A DNA stretch of 20,012 nt from an uncultured Actinomycetes bacterium (GTDB taxonomy: Bacteria > Actinomycetota > Acidimicrobiia > Acidimicrobiales > Acidimicrobilacustridaceae), in NCBI GenBank assembly GCA_945957335.1, contig CAMFLJ010000025.1, positions 1-20,012 of the forward strand. The letters run 5' to 3'. Within the stretch, counting starts at the first letter, position 1. Every line of letters begins with the position of its first letter. Of this stretch, positions 8,710 to 16,606 are shown piece after piece. Position numbers and translations under genes: made by a program. The notes under the pieces were generated by a model. The model made no database searches, was not told the origin of the DNA, and was given only the letters and a program-made list of their open reading frames with translations.

Positions 8710-8951
8710 TTCACCCACGGGCCGCTCTTCTCGTGCTGCTCCATCTGGGAGTTGTACGTGTAGACGACCTTGGTGACGGCCCCGACGAGGCCGAGCACGG
8801 CGAAGATGACGGTGAAGAGCGGCAGGGTGCCCAGCAGCTTGTCGATGCCGAAGCCGATGAGCGCGAGAAGCAACGGCGAGAACACGAGCTCGTAGCCGCC
8901 CGTCGTGCGGCCCATCTCCTTAGTGAGTTCGCGCCGTTGCGAAACGTTCAC
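8706..8951 (-). CDS. AtpZ/AtpI-type small membrane protein, first gene of atp operon
   Basis: An 81-residue protein with two membrane helices (about 20-38 and 43-65). The pattern GYELVFSPLLLALIGFGIDKLLGT...PLFTVIFAVLGLVGAVTKVVY resembles the AtpZ family (F0F1-ATPase gene 1), whose members have a Gly-x-x-x-Asp turn between two helices and work with AtpI. The GTG start at 8951 has only a weak AGGG six bases upstream. The in-frame ATG at codon 13 directly abuts an AAGGAG, too close to serve as a Shine-Dalgarno site. The gene is followed by a 4-nt overlap into atpI. It is the promoter-proximal gene of the operon. Confidence 0.8.
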   Translation of the reverse strand: MNVSQRRELTKEMGRTTGGYELVFSPLLLALIGFGIDKLLGTLPLFTVIFAVLGLVGAVTKVVYTYNSQMEQHEKSGPWVK

Positions 8952-9062
8952 CGTGTGCCCTGTCGTGTCGAGACTGCCGCTCGGGGACCCCCACTCGTGC
9001 GGGCCCAGCCGTGCGCCAGAAGATCCACCACGGCGATGCCGTGACTTTGTGAAGCGGTTCCC

Positions 9063-9092
9063 AAACTACGCGAGACCGTCAAGATCCCGCAA
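9063..9092 (-). promoter_or_regulatory. Candidate promoter of the atp operon
   Basis: In the 162-nt gap between the wecA-like stop and the first atp gene, the minus strand has TTGCGG (9092-9087), an 18-nt spacer and TAGTTT (9068-9063), fitting TTGNNN/TANNNT. It would give a leader of about 105 nt. That leader contains a small 6-bp hairpin (9029-9034 with 9038-9043). A TTGACG at 9082-9077 is nearby but has no matching -10 box at normal spacing. Read-through from the upstream glyA-wecA genes is also possible. Confidence 0.4.
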
Positions 9093-9113
9093 ATTCCGCC
9101 GATGGCCCGGGGA

Positions 9114-10322
9114 CTACACCTCGTCGTCGCCCGCCGGCGGTGCGGACGGGCGGTGCGAGACCGGGCCGACGACCTGGGGATCCGACGGTGGCTCGCCCTC
9201 ATCATCGCTCAGATCGGCCCCGTCGCGCTTCGTCCGCAGCCCCGGGTGCAGGAACATGTAGAGCGACAGGAGGATGGCGGCGATGCCGAACGGCACGAGG
9301 CCGTCGCCCGCGCCGCTGTAGATCGGGTAGAGCACGACGCCCGAGAGCAGCGCGGTCCAGGCCCACAGGATGAACACGCTGCGCCGGTGCCCGTGGCCGA
9401 GGCGCATGAGCCGGTGGTGCAGGTGGCCCTTGTCGGCGGTGGAGATGCCGGTGCGGCTGCGCGCCCGGCGGATGATCGCGAAGAGCATGTCGAAGATCGG
9501 CACGCCGAGGATCACCAGCGGGATCAGCACCGGGGCGAAGAAGAAGAACGAGCTGCCCGAGAAGCTGCGGTCGGTGCGGCCGCCGACCACCATCGTCGAC
9601 GCGGCCATCAACAGCCCGAGCAGGAGCGCGCCGCCGTCGCCCATGAAGATGCGCGCCGGGTGGATGTTGTGGGGCAGGAAGCCGAGGCAGGCCCCGAGGG
9701 TGAGGATGGCGATGAGGGCGCCGATGTTGTCCGGCCGCAGGATGCCCTCGTTGCCGAGCTCGACGGAGTAGAGGAAGAAGGCACCGGCGGCGATGGCCAC
9801 GATGCCGCCGGCGAGGCCGTCGAGGCCGTCGATGAGGTTGATGGCGTTGCACATGCCCACGACCCACAGCACCGACAACAGGTAGGACCAGTCGCTCGAG
9901 AGCACGAACACCCCGAGGAACGGCACGCGGAACACGAGCATCGAGATGCCGGAGATCACCAGCACGCTCGCCGCCAGCACGATGCCCGCGACCTTGGCGG
10001 GGGCCGAGACCTCGCGGAGGTCGTCGATGGCCCCGACGCCCACGATCAGCACGGCGGCCAGCACCAGGCCGATGGGCTCGGTGCTGCTCTCGAAGACGGC
10101 GTCGAACGACCCCATCGACCACGCCACGAGCATGCCGACGAGGAGGCCCACCAGCATGCCGATCCCGCCGAGGGTGGGCGTCGGCCGCTTGTGCACGCGC
10201 CGCTCGTCGGGCTTGACCACCGCGCCGATCCGGAACGCCAGCTTCCGGACGAGGAACATGGACGCGAACGTGCTGGCCACCACGGCGGCCAGCACGATCC
10301 CGTAGGCGCCGATGCTCGGCAC
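9114..10322 (-). CDS. wecA: WecA/TagO-type polyprenyl-phosphate N-acetylhexosamine-1-phosphate transferase
   Basis: An integral membrane enzyme that starts lipid-linked glycan synthesis by moving a sugar-1-phosphate from a UDP-sugar to undecaprenyl (or decaprenyl) phosphate. The 402-residue protein has about eleven hydrophobic segments. MraY/WecA superfamily motifs are present: HKRPTPTLGGIG (about 44-55), the Mg2+-binding Asp pair in AIDDLREVS (100-101), NAINLIDGLDGLAGG (about 159-173), RIFMGDGGALLLG (about 224-236) and HLHHRL (300-305). A charged, Pro-rich cytoplasmic tail of about 40 residues ends the protein. Start is GTG at 10322, 15 nt after the glyA stop. In mycobacteria the homologue (rfe) also sits directly before the atp operon. 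The sugar used cannot be told from sequence. Confidence 0.92.
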   Translation of the reverse strand: MPSIGAYGIVLAAVVASTFASMFLVRKLAFRIGAVVKPDERRVHKRPTPTLGGIGMLVGLLVGMLVAWSMGSFDAVFESSTEPIGLVLAAVLIVGVGAIDDLREVSAPAKVAGIVLAASVLVISGISMLVFRVPFLGVFVLSSDWSYLLSVLWVVGMCNAINLIDGLDGLAGGIVAIAAGAFFLYSVELGNEGILRPDNIGALIAILTLGACLGFLPHNIHPARIFMGDGGALLLGLLMAASTMVVGGRTDRSFSGSSFFFFAPVLIPLVILGVPIFDMLFAIIRRARSRTGISTADKGHLHHRLMRLGHGHRRSVFILWAWTALLSGVVLYPIYSGAGDGLVPFGIAAILLSLYMFLHPGLRTKRDGADLSDDEGEPPSDPQVVGPVSHRPSAPPAGDDEV

Positions 10323-10337
10323 GGTGGGCAGTGCCCC

Positions 10338-11579
<1,242 letters not shown>

Positions 11580-11580
11580 G

Positions 11581-12165
11581 TCAGGACTCCTGGTTGGCGG
11601 TGGTGGAGGTGAGGTGGGAGGCGGCCGGCAGCGGCGCGACGAGCCGGGCGACGGCCATCGCCAGCTGCTGGATCTCGTCGGCGGAGCGCTCGTAGCCCGA
11701 GCGGGGGCCGCCGATCGGGTCGACGACGTCGTCGGCGCGGTCGTCGCCGAGCAGCTCCTGCGGGCTGCGCCCCTCGTGGACGCGGGCGAGGAAGGTGGCG
11801 AGGTCCTCGTCGGGGCGGCGGCCACCGACGGCGGCGGCGCGGCGGACGAGCTCCTTGGGGGTGAACGTGCGCCCGAAGGCCTCGGGGCTCATGAGCACGA
11901 TCTCGCGCAGGTGCTCGCGGGCGAGCGGGAGGACGAGGTCGGCGCCGGCGACCAGCTCGGGGTCGAGGCGGCGGCTGGCGTGGGCGGTGAGGTCGTGCCC
12001 GCGGTCGGCGGCGGCTTCGACGACCTCGCGGACGGCGCCGCGGCCGTCGGCCAGGGTGCCGGCCGAATGGACGTGGGCGCCGGCCCCGCGGGCGCGCAGC
12101 TCGGAGCCGAGGAACACCTCGAGCAGCGGTGAGCGGCACATGTTCGCGGTGCAGACACAGAGCAC
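11581..12165 (-). CDS. Low-molecular-weight protein phosphatase (Tyr or Arg phosphatase family)
   Basis: A cytosolic phosphatase of the LMW-PTP fold. The active-site loop reads VCTANMCRSP (CX5R), and the general-acid motif appears late as DVVDPIGGPRSGYERSADEI. The internal segments HSAGT...G and HASRRLDPELVAGADLVLPLAREHL are also family-like. At 194 residues it is longer than the usual 150-160, with extra sequence between the two catalytic motifs. In Bacillus the protein arginine phosphatase YwlE sits in the same region before glyA. YwlE has Thr at the position where this protein has Met, so arginine specificity is not supported by that residue. The first standard start is GTG at 12165, which leaves only four residues before the catalytic Cys. 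An ATC six bases earlier would fit the fold better. Confidence 0.88.
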   Translation of the reverse strand: MLCVCTANMCRSPLLEVFLGSELRARGAGAHVHSAGTLADGRGAVREVVEAAADRGHDLTAHASRRLDPELVAGADLVLPLAREHLREIVLMSPEAFGRTFTPKELVRRAAAVGGRRPDEDLATFLARVHEGRSPQELLGDDRADDVVDPIGGPRSGYERSADEIQQLAMAVARLVAPLPAASHLTSTTANQES

Positions 12166-12177
12166 GTCGATGGGCCG

Positions 12178-12183
12178 AGTGTA
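12178..12183 (-). promoter_or_regulatory. Candidate -10 box of the phosphatase-glyA-wecA genes
   Basis: TACACT on the minus strand fits TANNNT. It lies 12 nt before the GTG start of the phosphatase gene and 6 nt before the in-frame ATC. No -35 box is evident. This would give an mRNA with little or no leader. Confidence 0.35.
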
Positions 12184-12220
12184 GTGACGGCCCCCCGGCG
12201 GCTCGCCGCCCGGCAACGGG

Positions 12221-12226
12221 TACGGT
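12221..12226 (+). promoter_or_regulatory. Candidate -10 box for leaderless thiolase-like gene
   Basis: TACGGT fits TANNNT and ends 8 nt before the ATG at 12235, the spacing expected when transcription starts at the start codon itself. There is no Shine-Dalgarno site before this ATG. No -35 box is evident. Confidence 0.4.
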
Positions 12227-12234
12227 CCCCCGCC

Positions 12235-13770
12235 ATGCCCGCCGGTCTCGATCCCCGCCTGCCCGTGCTCGTCGGAGTGGGCCAGGTCACCGTCCGCCCC
12301 GACCGCGGCGAGGCGTCGCTCGAGCCCGCCGAGCTGATGGCCGAGGGCCTGCGCCGGGCGGAGGCCGACAGCGGCGGGTCGGGCCTGCTGGCCTCGTCGG
12401 CGTCGCTGCGCACGATCAGCGAGCTCAGCTGGCGCTACCGCAACCCGGCGCTGGCGGTGGCCGGGCGCCTCGGCATCCACCCGGCCCACCTGGCCACGAG
12501 CGTCGTGGGCGGGAACCTCGTCGGCGTCACCGTCGCCCGGGCGGCCGCCCAGATCCAGGCCGGAGAGGTCGACGTGGTCGCGGTGTGCGGCGGCGAGGCC
12601 ACCCGCTCGCGCTCGCTCCTGCGCAAGGAGGGCCGCGAGCCGGCGTGGGAGGTGCAGGCCGAAGACGTGCCCGAGCCCGACCGCATCGGCCTCGACCGCC
12701 CCCTGGTGAGCGACCTCGAGAGCGCCCGCGGCGTCCGCCTGCCCGTGAACGTCTACCCGCTCTTCGAGGTGGCGCTGCGGGCCCGGCTCGGGCTCGGCGT
12801 CGAGCAGCACCGGCGCCGCATCGGTCGCCTGTGGTCGGCGTTCTCGGAGGTGGCAGCGGGCAACGCCCACGCCTGGATCCGCGAGCCGCTCGGCCCCGAC
12901 GAGATCGCCACGCCGTCGGCCACCAACCGGATGATCTCGTTCCCGTACACGAAGCGCCTGTGCTCGAACAACCAGGTCGACCAGGGCTCGGGCCTGCTGC
13001 TGTGCTCGGTCGAGGCGGCCGAGCGGGCCGGCGTGCCCCGCGAGAACTGGGTGTTCCTGCACGCCGGCACCGAGGCCGTCGACCACTGGAACGTGTCGAA
13101 CCGCGCCGACCTGTGCTCGTCGCCCGCACTCCGCCTGGCCGGGCGCGACGCCTACGCCCTCGCCGGCGTCGGGCCGCTCGAGATCGACCACGTCGACCTC
13201 TACTCGTGCTTCCCGGCGGCCGTGCAGATCGGCGGCATCGAGCTGGGCCTGGTGCCCGCCGACGGCTCGGCCGACGGCACCGAGTGGGGCGGGATCGGGG
13301 CCGCGCAGCCGCTCACCGTCACCGGCGGCATGACCTTCGCCGGCGGGCCGCTCAACGACTACACGAGCCATGGCATCGCCACCATGGCCGGGGTGCTGCG
13401 GGCCGAGCCCGGCGCCGTCGGGCTGTGCACCGCCAACGGCGGCTACACCACCGAGCACGCCGTGGTGATCATGTCGACCGAGCCGCCGCGGGCCGGCGCC
13501 TACCGCCACTCCGAGCCCCAGGCCGAGGTCGACGCGCTCCCCCGCGTCGAGCTCGACGACGGGTGGGTCGGGCCCGTCACCGTCGAGAGCGCCACGGTGC
13601 CCCACGACCGCGAGGGGCCCACCCACGTGCTGCTCGCCGCCCGCACCCCCGGCGGGCAGCGCACGTGGTGCACCTCGACCGACCCCGCGCTCGTCGAGGC
13701 GGCCGAGACCACCGAGCTGGTCGGCCACGCCGCCCACCGCGCCGCCGACGCCACCCTCGAGCTCACCTGA
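12235..13770 (+). CDS. Thiolase-superfamily protein (acetyl-CoA acetyltransferase-like), lacking the nucleophilic Cys
   Basis: A 511-residue member of the long actinobacterial acetyl-CoA acetyltransferase-like branch of the thiolase superfamily. It begins MPAGLDPRLPVLVGVGQVTV. Family-like segments are AAAQIQAGEVDVVAVCGGEA, PYTKRLCSNNQVDQGSGLLL, VDLYSCFPAAVQIGGIELGL, GGPLNDYTSHGIATM (probably the catalytic His region) and GLCTANGGYTTEHAVV. In classical thiolases a Cys in the NxxCxSG motif is acylated; the matching stretch here, ATSVVGGNLVGVTVARA, has no Cys. An SCP2-type or non-thiolytic role in lipid or acyl-CoA metabolism is therefore possible, and substrate and reaction are unknown. An ATG upstream at 12184 is less likely because a TANNNT box sits just before 12235. 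Confidence 0.82.
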   Translation: MPAGLDPRLPVLVGVGQVTVRPDRGEASLEPAELMAEGLRRAEADSGGSGLLASSASLRTISELSWRYRNPALAVAGRLGIHPAHLATSVVGGNLVGVTVARAAAQIQAGEVDVVAVCGGEATRSRSLLRKEGREPAWEVQAEDVPEPDRIGLDRPLVSDLESARGVRLPVNVYPLFEVALRARLGLGVEQHRRRIGRLWSAFSEVAAGNAHAWIREPLGPDEIATPSATNRMISFPYTKRLCSNNQVDQGSGLLLCSVEAAERAGVPRENWVFLHAGTEAVDHWNVSNRADLCSSPALRLAGRDAYALAGVGPLEIDHVDLYSCFPAAVQIGGIELGLVPADGSADGTEWGGIGAAQPLTVTGGMTFAGGPLNDYTSHGIATMAGVLRAEPGAVGLCTANGGYTTEHAVVIMSTEPPRAGAYRHSEPQAEVDALPRVELDDGWVGPVTVESATVPHDREGPTHVLLAARTPGGQRTWCTSTDPALVEAAETTELVGHAAHRAADATLELT

Positions 13771-13782
13771 CCGACCCCGAAC

Positions 13783-13809
13783 CGGTAGGGCCACGCGCTG
13801 CCCTGACCG
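13783..13809. terminator. Hairpin between convergent thiolase-like and CNB genes
   Basis: CGGTAGGGC (13783-13791) can pair with GCCCT plus ACCG (13800-13809) as a 9-bp stem with one bulged G (13805) and an 8-nt loop. It lies 13 nt after the thiolase-like stop and about 30 nt after the stop of the opposing gene, so it could terminate either transcript. No T-tract is seen. Confidence 0.35.
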
Positions 13810-13840
13810 AACGGAACCCAACCAGTTCGAGCAGAGGCGA

Positions 13841-14275
13841 TCAGGTGTGGGGGGTGTTGGCCTTGAGGCGGGCGGCGAGCAGGGCCTTGACCCGCTCCTC
13901 GGCCTTGGGCATCTCGGCCAGCAGCTCCTTGAACGAGCGGTTGTCGAAGGCCAGGAGCCGCACCGGCGTCTCGGCCACCACGCTGGCGCTGCGGGGCGTG
14001 CGCTCGACCAGCGCCATCTCGCCCACCATCGAGCCGGGGCCGAGGGTGACGACGTGCTCGTCGCCCACCCACACGCCGGCGTAGCCGACCTCGATCACGT
14101 AGCACTCGGTGCCGACGCGGCCCTGGTCGATGAGCAGCGCCCCCGCCTCGGCCTCGACGTCGGTGGCCAGCTCGGCCACCCGGTCGAGCTCGGCGTCGCT
14201 GAAGCCCTCGAAGAACGCCAGCCCCCGGAGCCGGCCGGCGGCACCGTCGGCCTTGCTGCGCTTCCCGAACACCAT
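13841..14275 (-). CDS. Single-domain cyclic nucleotide-binding protein
   Basis: A 144-residue cytosolic protein made almost only of one CNB (cNMP-binding) domain. FFEGFSDAELDRVAELATDV (about 21-40) is the usual N-terminal helical part. The phosphate-binding cassette is GEMALVERTPRSASVV (about 85-100), with the key Glu86 and Arg95 both present, so real cAMP or cGMP binding is plausible. No helix-turn-helix, membrane helix or catalytic domain follows; the protein ends with a basic helix (ERVKALLAARLKAN). It may be a sensor that acts on a partner protein. A strong GGAGG ribosome-binding site lies 5 nt before the ATG. It is divergent from menB, sharing an 83-nt gap. Confidence 0.85.
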   Translation of the reverse strand: MVFGKRSKADGAAGRLRGLAFFEGFSDAELDRVAELATDVEAEAGALLIDQGRVGTECYVIEVGYAGVWVGDEHVVTLGPGSMVGEMALVERTPRSASVVAETPVRLLAFDNRSFKELLAEMPKAEERVKALLAARLKANTPHT

Positions 14276-14346
14276 CTCGTCCTCCGGTCCGTGGGGCAGG
14301 TCGTCGGCGACGGGCCCCCACCGCGCCGCCGGTGATCGTAGGCGAG

Positions 14347-14352
14347 TACCTT
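14347..14352 (+). promoter_or_regulatory. Candidate -10 box for leaderless menB
   Basis: TACCTT fits TANNNT and lies 6 nt before the GTG at 14359. No Shine-Dalgarno site is present before that GTG. This suggests leaderless transcription and argues for the GTG at 14359 over the GTG at 14332, which would lie upstream of the promoter box. Confidence 0.4.
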
Positions 14353-14358
14353 CCGGGC

Positions 14359-15276
14359 GTGACCGGAGAATCGACCGTCTCGGAGCTCTTCGACCCCACG
14401 GCCTGGCGGGCCGTGCCCGGGTTCGAGGACCTCACCGACATCACCTACCACCGCGCCGTCGACCAGGGCACGGTGCGCGTGGCCTTCGACCGGCCCGAGA
14501 TCCGCAACGCCTTCCGGCCCCACACGGTCGACGAGCTGTACCGGGTGCTCGACCACGCCCGCCAGACCAGCGACGTCGGCTGCGTGCTGCTCACCGGCAA
14601 CGGCCCCTCCCCCCGCGACGGCGGCTGGGCCTTCTGCTCCGGCGGCGACCAGCGCATCCGGGGCAAGGACGGCTACCGCTACGCCGAGGGCGAGACCGCC
14701 GAGTCGATCGACCCCGCCCGCAGCGGCCGGCTGCACATCCTCGAGGTGCAGCGCCTCATCCGGTTCATGCCCAAGGTCGTCATCTGCGTGGTGCCGGGCT
14801 GGGCGGCCGGCGGCGGCCACAGCCTCCACGTGGTGTCCGACCTCACCCTGGCCAGCGAGGAGCACGCCCGCTTCAAGCAGACCGACGCCGACGTGGCCAG
14901 CTTCGACGGCGGCTTCGGCTCGGCCTACCTGGCCCGCATGGTCGGCCAGAAGTTCGCCCGCGAGATCTTCTTCCTCGGCCGCACCTACACCGCGCAGCAG
15001 ATGTTCCAGATGGGCGCGGTCAACGAGGTCGTGCCCCACGCCGAGCTCGAGAAGGTCGCCCTCGAGTGGGGCGCCATGATCAACGGCAAGAGCCCCACCG
15101 CCCAGCGGATGCTGAAGTTCGCCTTCAACCTCGTCGACGACGGCCTGGTGGGCCAGCAGCTCTTCGCCGGCGAGGCCACCCGCCTCGCCTACGGCACCGA
15201 CGAGGCGGCCGAGGGCCGCGACTCGTTCCTCGAGAAGCGCGACCCCGACTGGTCCGACTACCCCTGGCACTTCTGA
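14359..15276 (+). CDS. menB: 1,4-dihydroxy-2-naphthoyl-CoA synthase (MenB)
   Basis: A crotonase-fold enzyme of menaquinone synthesis that closes the second ring, turning O-succinylbenzoyl-CoA into 1,4-dihydroxy-2-naphthoyl-CoA. The 305-residue protein carries the MenB pattern throughout: PGFEDLTDITYHRAVDQGTV (about 20-39), FDRPEIRNAFRPHTVDELYR, WAFCSGGDQRIRG (about 90-102), GWAAGGGHSLHVVSDLTLAS (oxyanion-hole region, about 147-166) and FKQTDADVASFDGGFGSAYL. The Asp in QTDADV matches the built-in carboxylate of bicarbonate-independent (Mycobacterium-type) MenB; E. coli-type enzymes have Gly there. It ends RDPDWSDYPWHF. The start is GTG at 14359. No other men gene is in the window, so it is isolated from its pathway here. 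Confidence 0.96.
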   Translation: MTGESTVSELFDPTAWRAVPGFEDLTDITYHRAVDQGTVRVAFDRPEIRNAFRPHTVDELYRVLDHARQTSDVGCVLLTGNGPSPRDGGWAFCSGGDQRIRGKDGYRYAEGETAESIDPARSGRLHILEVQRLIRFMPKVVICVVPGWAAGGGHSLHVVSDLTLASEEHARFKQTDADVASFDGGFGSAYLARMVGQKFAREIFFLGRTYTAQQMFQMGAVNEVVPHAELEKVALEWGAMINGKSPTAQRMLKFAFNLVDDGLVGQQLFAGEATRLAYGTDEAAEGRDSFLEKRDPDWSDYPWHF

Positions 15277-15292
15277 CCGGAACGCCCGGTCA
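15274..15292. terminator. Hairpin containing the stop codons of two convergent genes
   Basis: TGACCGG (15274-15280) pairs perfectly with CCGGTCA (15286-15292) around a 5-nt loop. The first three bases are the menB stop; the last three, read on the minus strand, are the stop of the small lipoprotein. The 7-bp stem could act as a shared terminator, though it is short and has no T-tract. Confidence 0.45.
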
Positions 15293-15682
15293 GCAGGTCG
15301 TGGCGATGTACCCGCGCACGGCCGTGACCGCCTGGCGCACGTCGGGCGGGAAGTTCTCGACGTCCTTGGTGTCGGGGTCGTCGGTGATGGCGCCCGAGGC
15401 GAGGTACGCCCGGTAGGTCGCCACGTCGCCCGCGATCTCCGGCGGCGCCACCGCCAGCAGCGCCTCGACGGCGGCGAGGTTGGCGGGCGAGCCCACGTAG
15501 GACTCGGGGACCTCCTTCGGCCCCGCGTCCACGAGCACGCAGAACTGGCTGGATCCCCCGTCGGGCACCTCGGTCGTGGTCGTCGCCGGGGCCCCGCCCG
15601 ACGCGGTCCCCGAGCTGCACCCTCCGAGCCCCGCCGCACCGCACGCGACCAGGACCGCCGCCACCGCCATCGCTCTCCGCAC
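15290..15682 (-). CDS. Small putative lipoprotein of unknown function
   Basis: A 130-residue exported lipoprotein. MRRAMAVAAVLVACGAAGLG is a signal peptide with a positive N-terminus, and the lipobox LGGC is followed by a Ser/Gly/Thr-rich linker (SSGTASGGAPATTTTEVPDG). The mature domain of about 85 residues has two Cys (one near FCVLVDAG, one as the last residue) that could form a disulfide, and looks helical. I do not recognise the family. GTG at 15682 gives the Arg-containing n-region; the ATG at 15670 has a better GGAG site but loses those charges. The gene follows the EamA-type transporter on the same strand with a 40-nt gap, so the two are probably co-transcribed. Confidence 0.75.
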   Translation of the reverse strand: MRRAMAVAAVLVACGAAGLGGCSSGTASGGAPATTTTEVPDGGSSQFCVLVDAGPKEVPESYVGSPANLAAVEALLAVAPPEIAGDVATYRAYLASGAITDDPDTKDVENFPPDVRQAVTAVRGYIATTC

Positions 15683-15722
15683 CGCCCCACACTGGCACGG
15701 CCGCCGGCCCGCAGGCGGTGGG

Positions 15723-16556
15723 TCAGCCGATGACGACGGCGGCCACGCCGGCGAAGGCGCACACCACGCCGGTGACCTGCTCCCGCGACAGGCGCTCGGC
15801 GTGCAGGCGACGGGCCAGCAGCACGGTGGCCACGGGGTAGAGCGACGCCAGCACCGCGATGACCGCGAGCGGGCCGCTGCGCGACGCCACCGCGAACAGC
15901 CCGTTGGCGGTGATGTCGCCCGTGCCCACCGCGCCGAGCGGGACCAGGTGGCGTCGGGCCGGTCGCCGCGGCGCCCGGGTGACCGCCACGATCAGGGCGA
16001 GCACCACCACGTAGACGAGGCGCTGGCACAGCAGGGTGGACACCGAGCTCGTCTCCGAGCCGTAGGCCAGGCCCACCAGCGAGAGCCCGATGAAGAGCGC
16101 GGCCGTCAGGGCCCACAGGATCGGGCGGTGCCCGCCGGTGCGGAACTCGCGCAGGTGGGGCCCGCCGGCCAGGACGATGCCGACCACGGCGGCCACGATG
16201 CCGACGACCTGGAGGGCCGACAGCACGTCGCCGGTGGCCACACCCACCAGCACCGGCACCAGCACCGAGGTCGACGAGATCGGCGCGACCACGCCCATGA
16301 CCCCGGTCGAGAGCCCCTGGTAGAGCGCCGTCAGGCCGATGGCGCCGGCCACGCCGGCGAAGAGCCCCCACCCCATGGTGGCGCCGTCGAACACGAGGTC
16401 ACCGCTCACCACGGCCACCACCGCGAGCAGCGGCAGGGCGATCAGGGTGGACCACAGCATCACCGTCGAGGGCGCCAGCTCCTTCGACGTGTTGGCCCCG
16501 ACGAAGTCGGCACTTCCCCAGATCAGGGAGGCGACGAGGGCCATGACCACGGGCAT
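15723..16556 (-). CDS. EamA/DMT-superfamily transporter
   Basis: A 277-residue membrane protein with about ten hydrophobic helices arranged as two EamA repeats. The first begins at residue 1 (MPVVMALVASLIWGSADFVG). The second starts near the middle (LWALTAALFIGLSLVGLAYG). The short loops and the ALYQGLSTGVMGVVAPISST and AVIAVLASLYPVATVLLARR segments near the ends of the repeats are typical of drug/metabolite exporters. Substrate is unknown. The ATG at 16556 has no ribosome-binding site, but a TAGCAT box lies 5 nt upstream. It is divergent from the zinc-ribbon gene and is followed by the small lipoprotein gene. Confidence 0.88.
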   Translation of the reverse strand: MPVVMALVASLIWGSADFVGANTSKELAPSTVMLWSTLIALPLLAVVAVVSGDLVFDGATMGWGLFAGVAGAIGLTALYQGLSTGVMGVVAPISSTSVLVPVLVGVATGDVLSALQVVGIVAAVVGIVLAGGPHLREFRTGGHRPILWALTAALFIGLSLVGLAYGSETSSVSTLLCQRLVYVVVLALIVAVTRAPRRPARRHLVPLGAVGTGDITANGLFAVASRSGPLAVIAVLASLYPVATVLLARRLHAERLSREQVTGVVCAFAGVAAVVIG

Positions 16557-16561
16557 GCCGA

Positions 16562-16567
16562 ATGCTA
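16562..16567 (-). promoter_or_regulatory. Candidate -10 box for leaderless EamA transporter gene
   Basis: TAGCAT on the minus strand fits TANNNT and lies 5 nt before the ATG at 16556. There is no Shine-Dalgarno site in the space between, so a leaderless mRNA is possible. Confidence 0.35.
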
Positions 16568-16606
16568 GGCGCGCCGATGACCCACCCCCGACGGGGGGCG
16601 GTGCCG

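Noticed and set aside
9077..9082. TTGACG on the minus strand as a -35 box for the atp operon
   Set aside because: No TANNNT lies 16-19 nt downstream of it; TTGCGG/TAGTTT at 9092-9063 fits better.
12166..13821. Minus-strand upstream extension of the phosphatase frame, opposite the thiolase-like gene
   Set aside because: Only the last 195 codons resemble a protein family; the rest is antisense composition noise without start support.
14095..16371. 758-codon minus-strand open frame spanning the CNB, menB, lipoprotein and EamA region
   Set aside because: It is out of frame with the real minus-strand genes and antisense to menB, with Arg/Pro/Gly-rich low complexity.
16585..16597. CCCCC-GAC-GGGGG between the EamA and zinc-ribbon genes
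   Set aside because: Homopolymer arms of 5 bp with a 3-nt loop in a divergent promoter gap; likely composition, no clear role.
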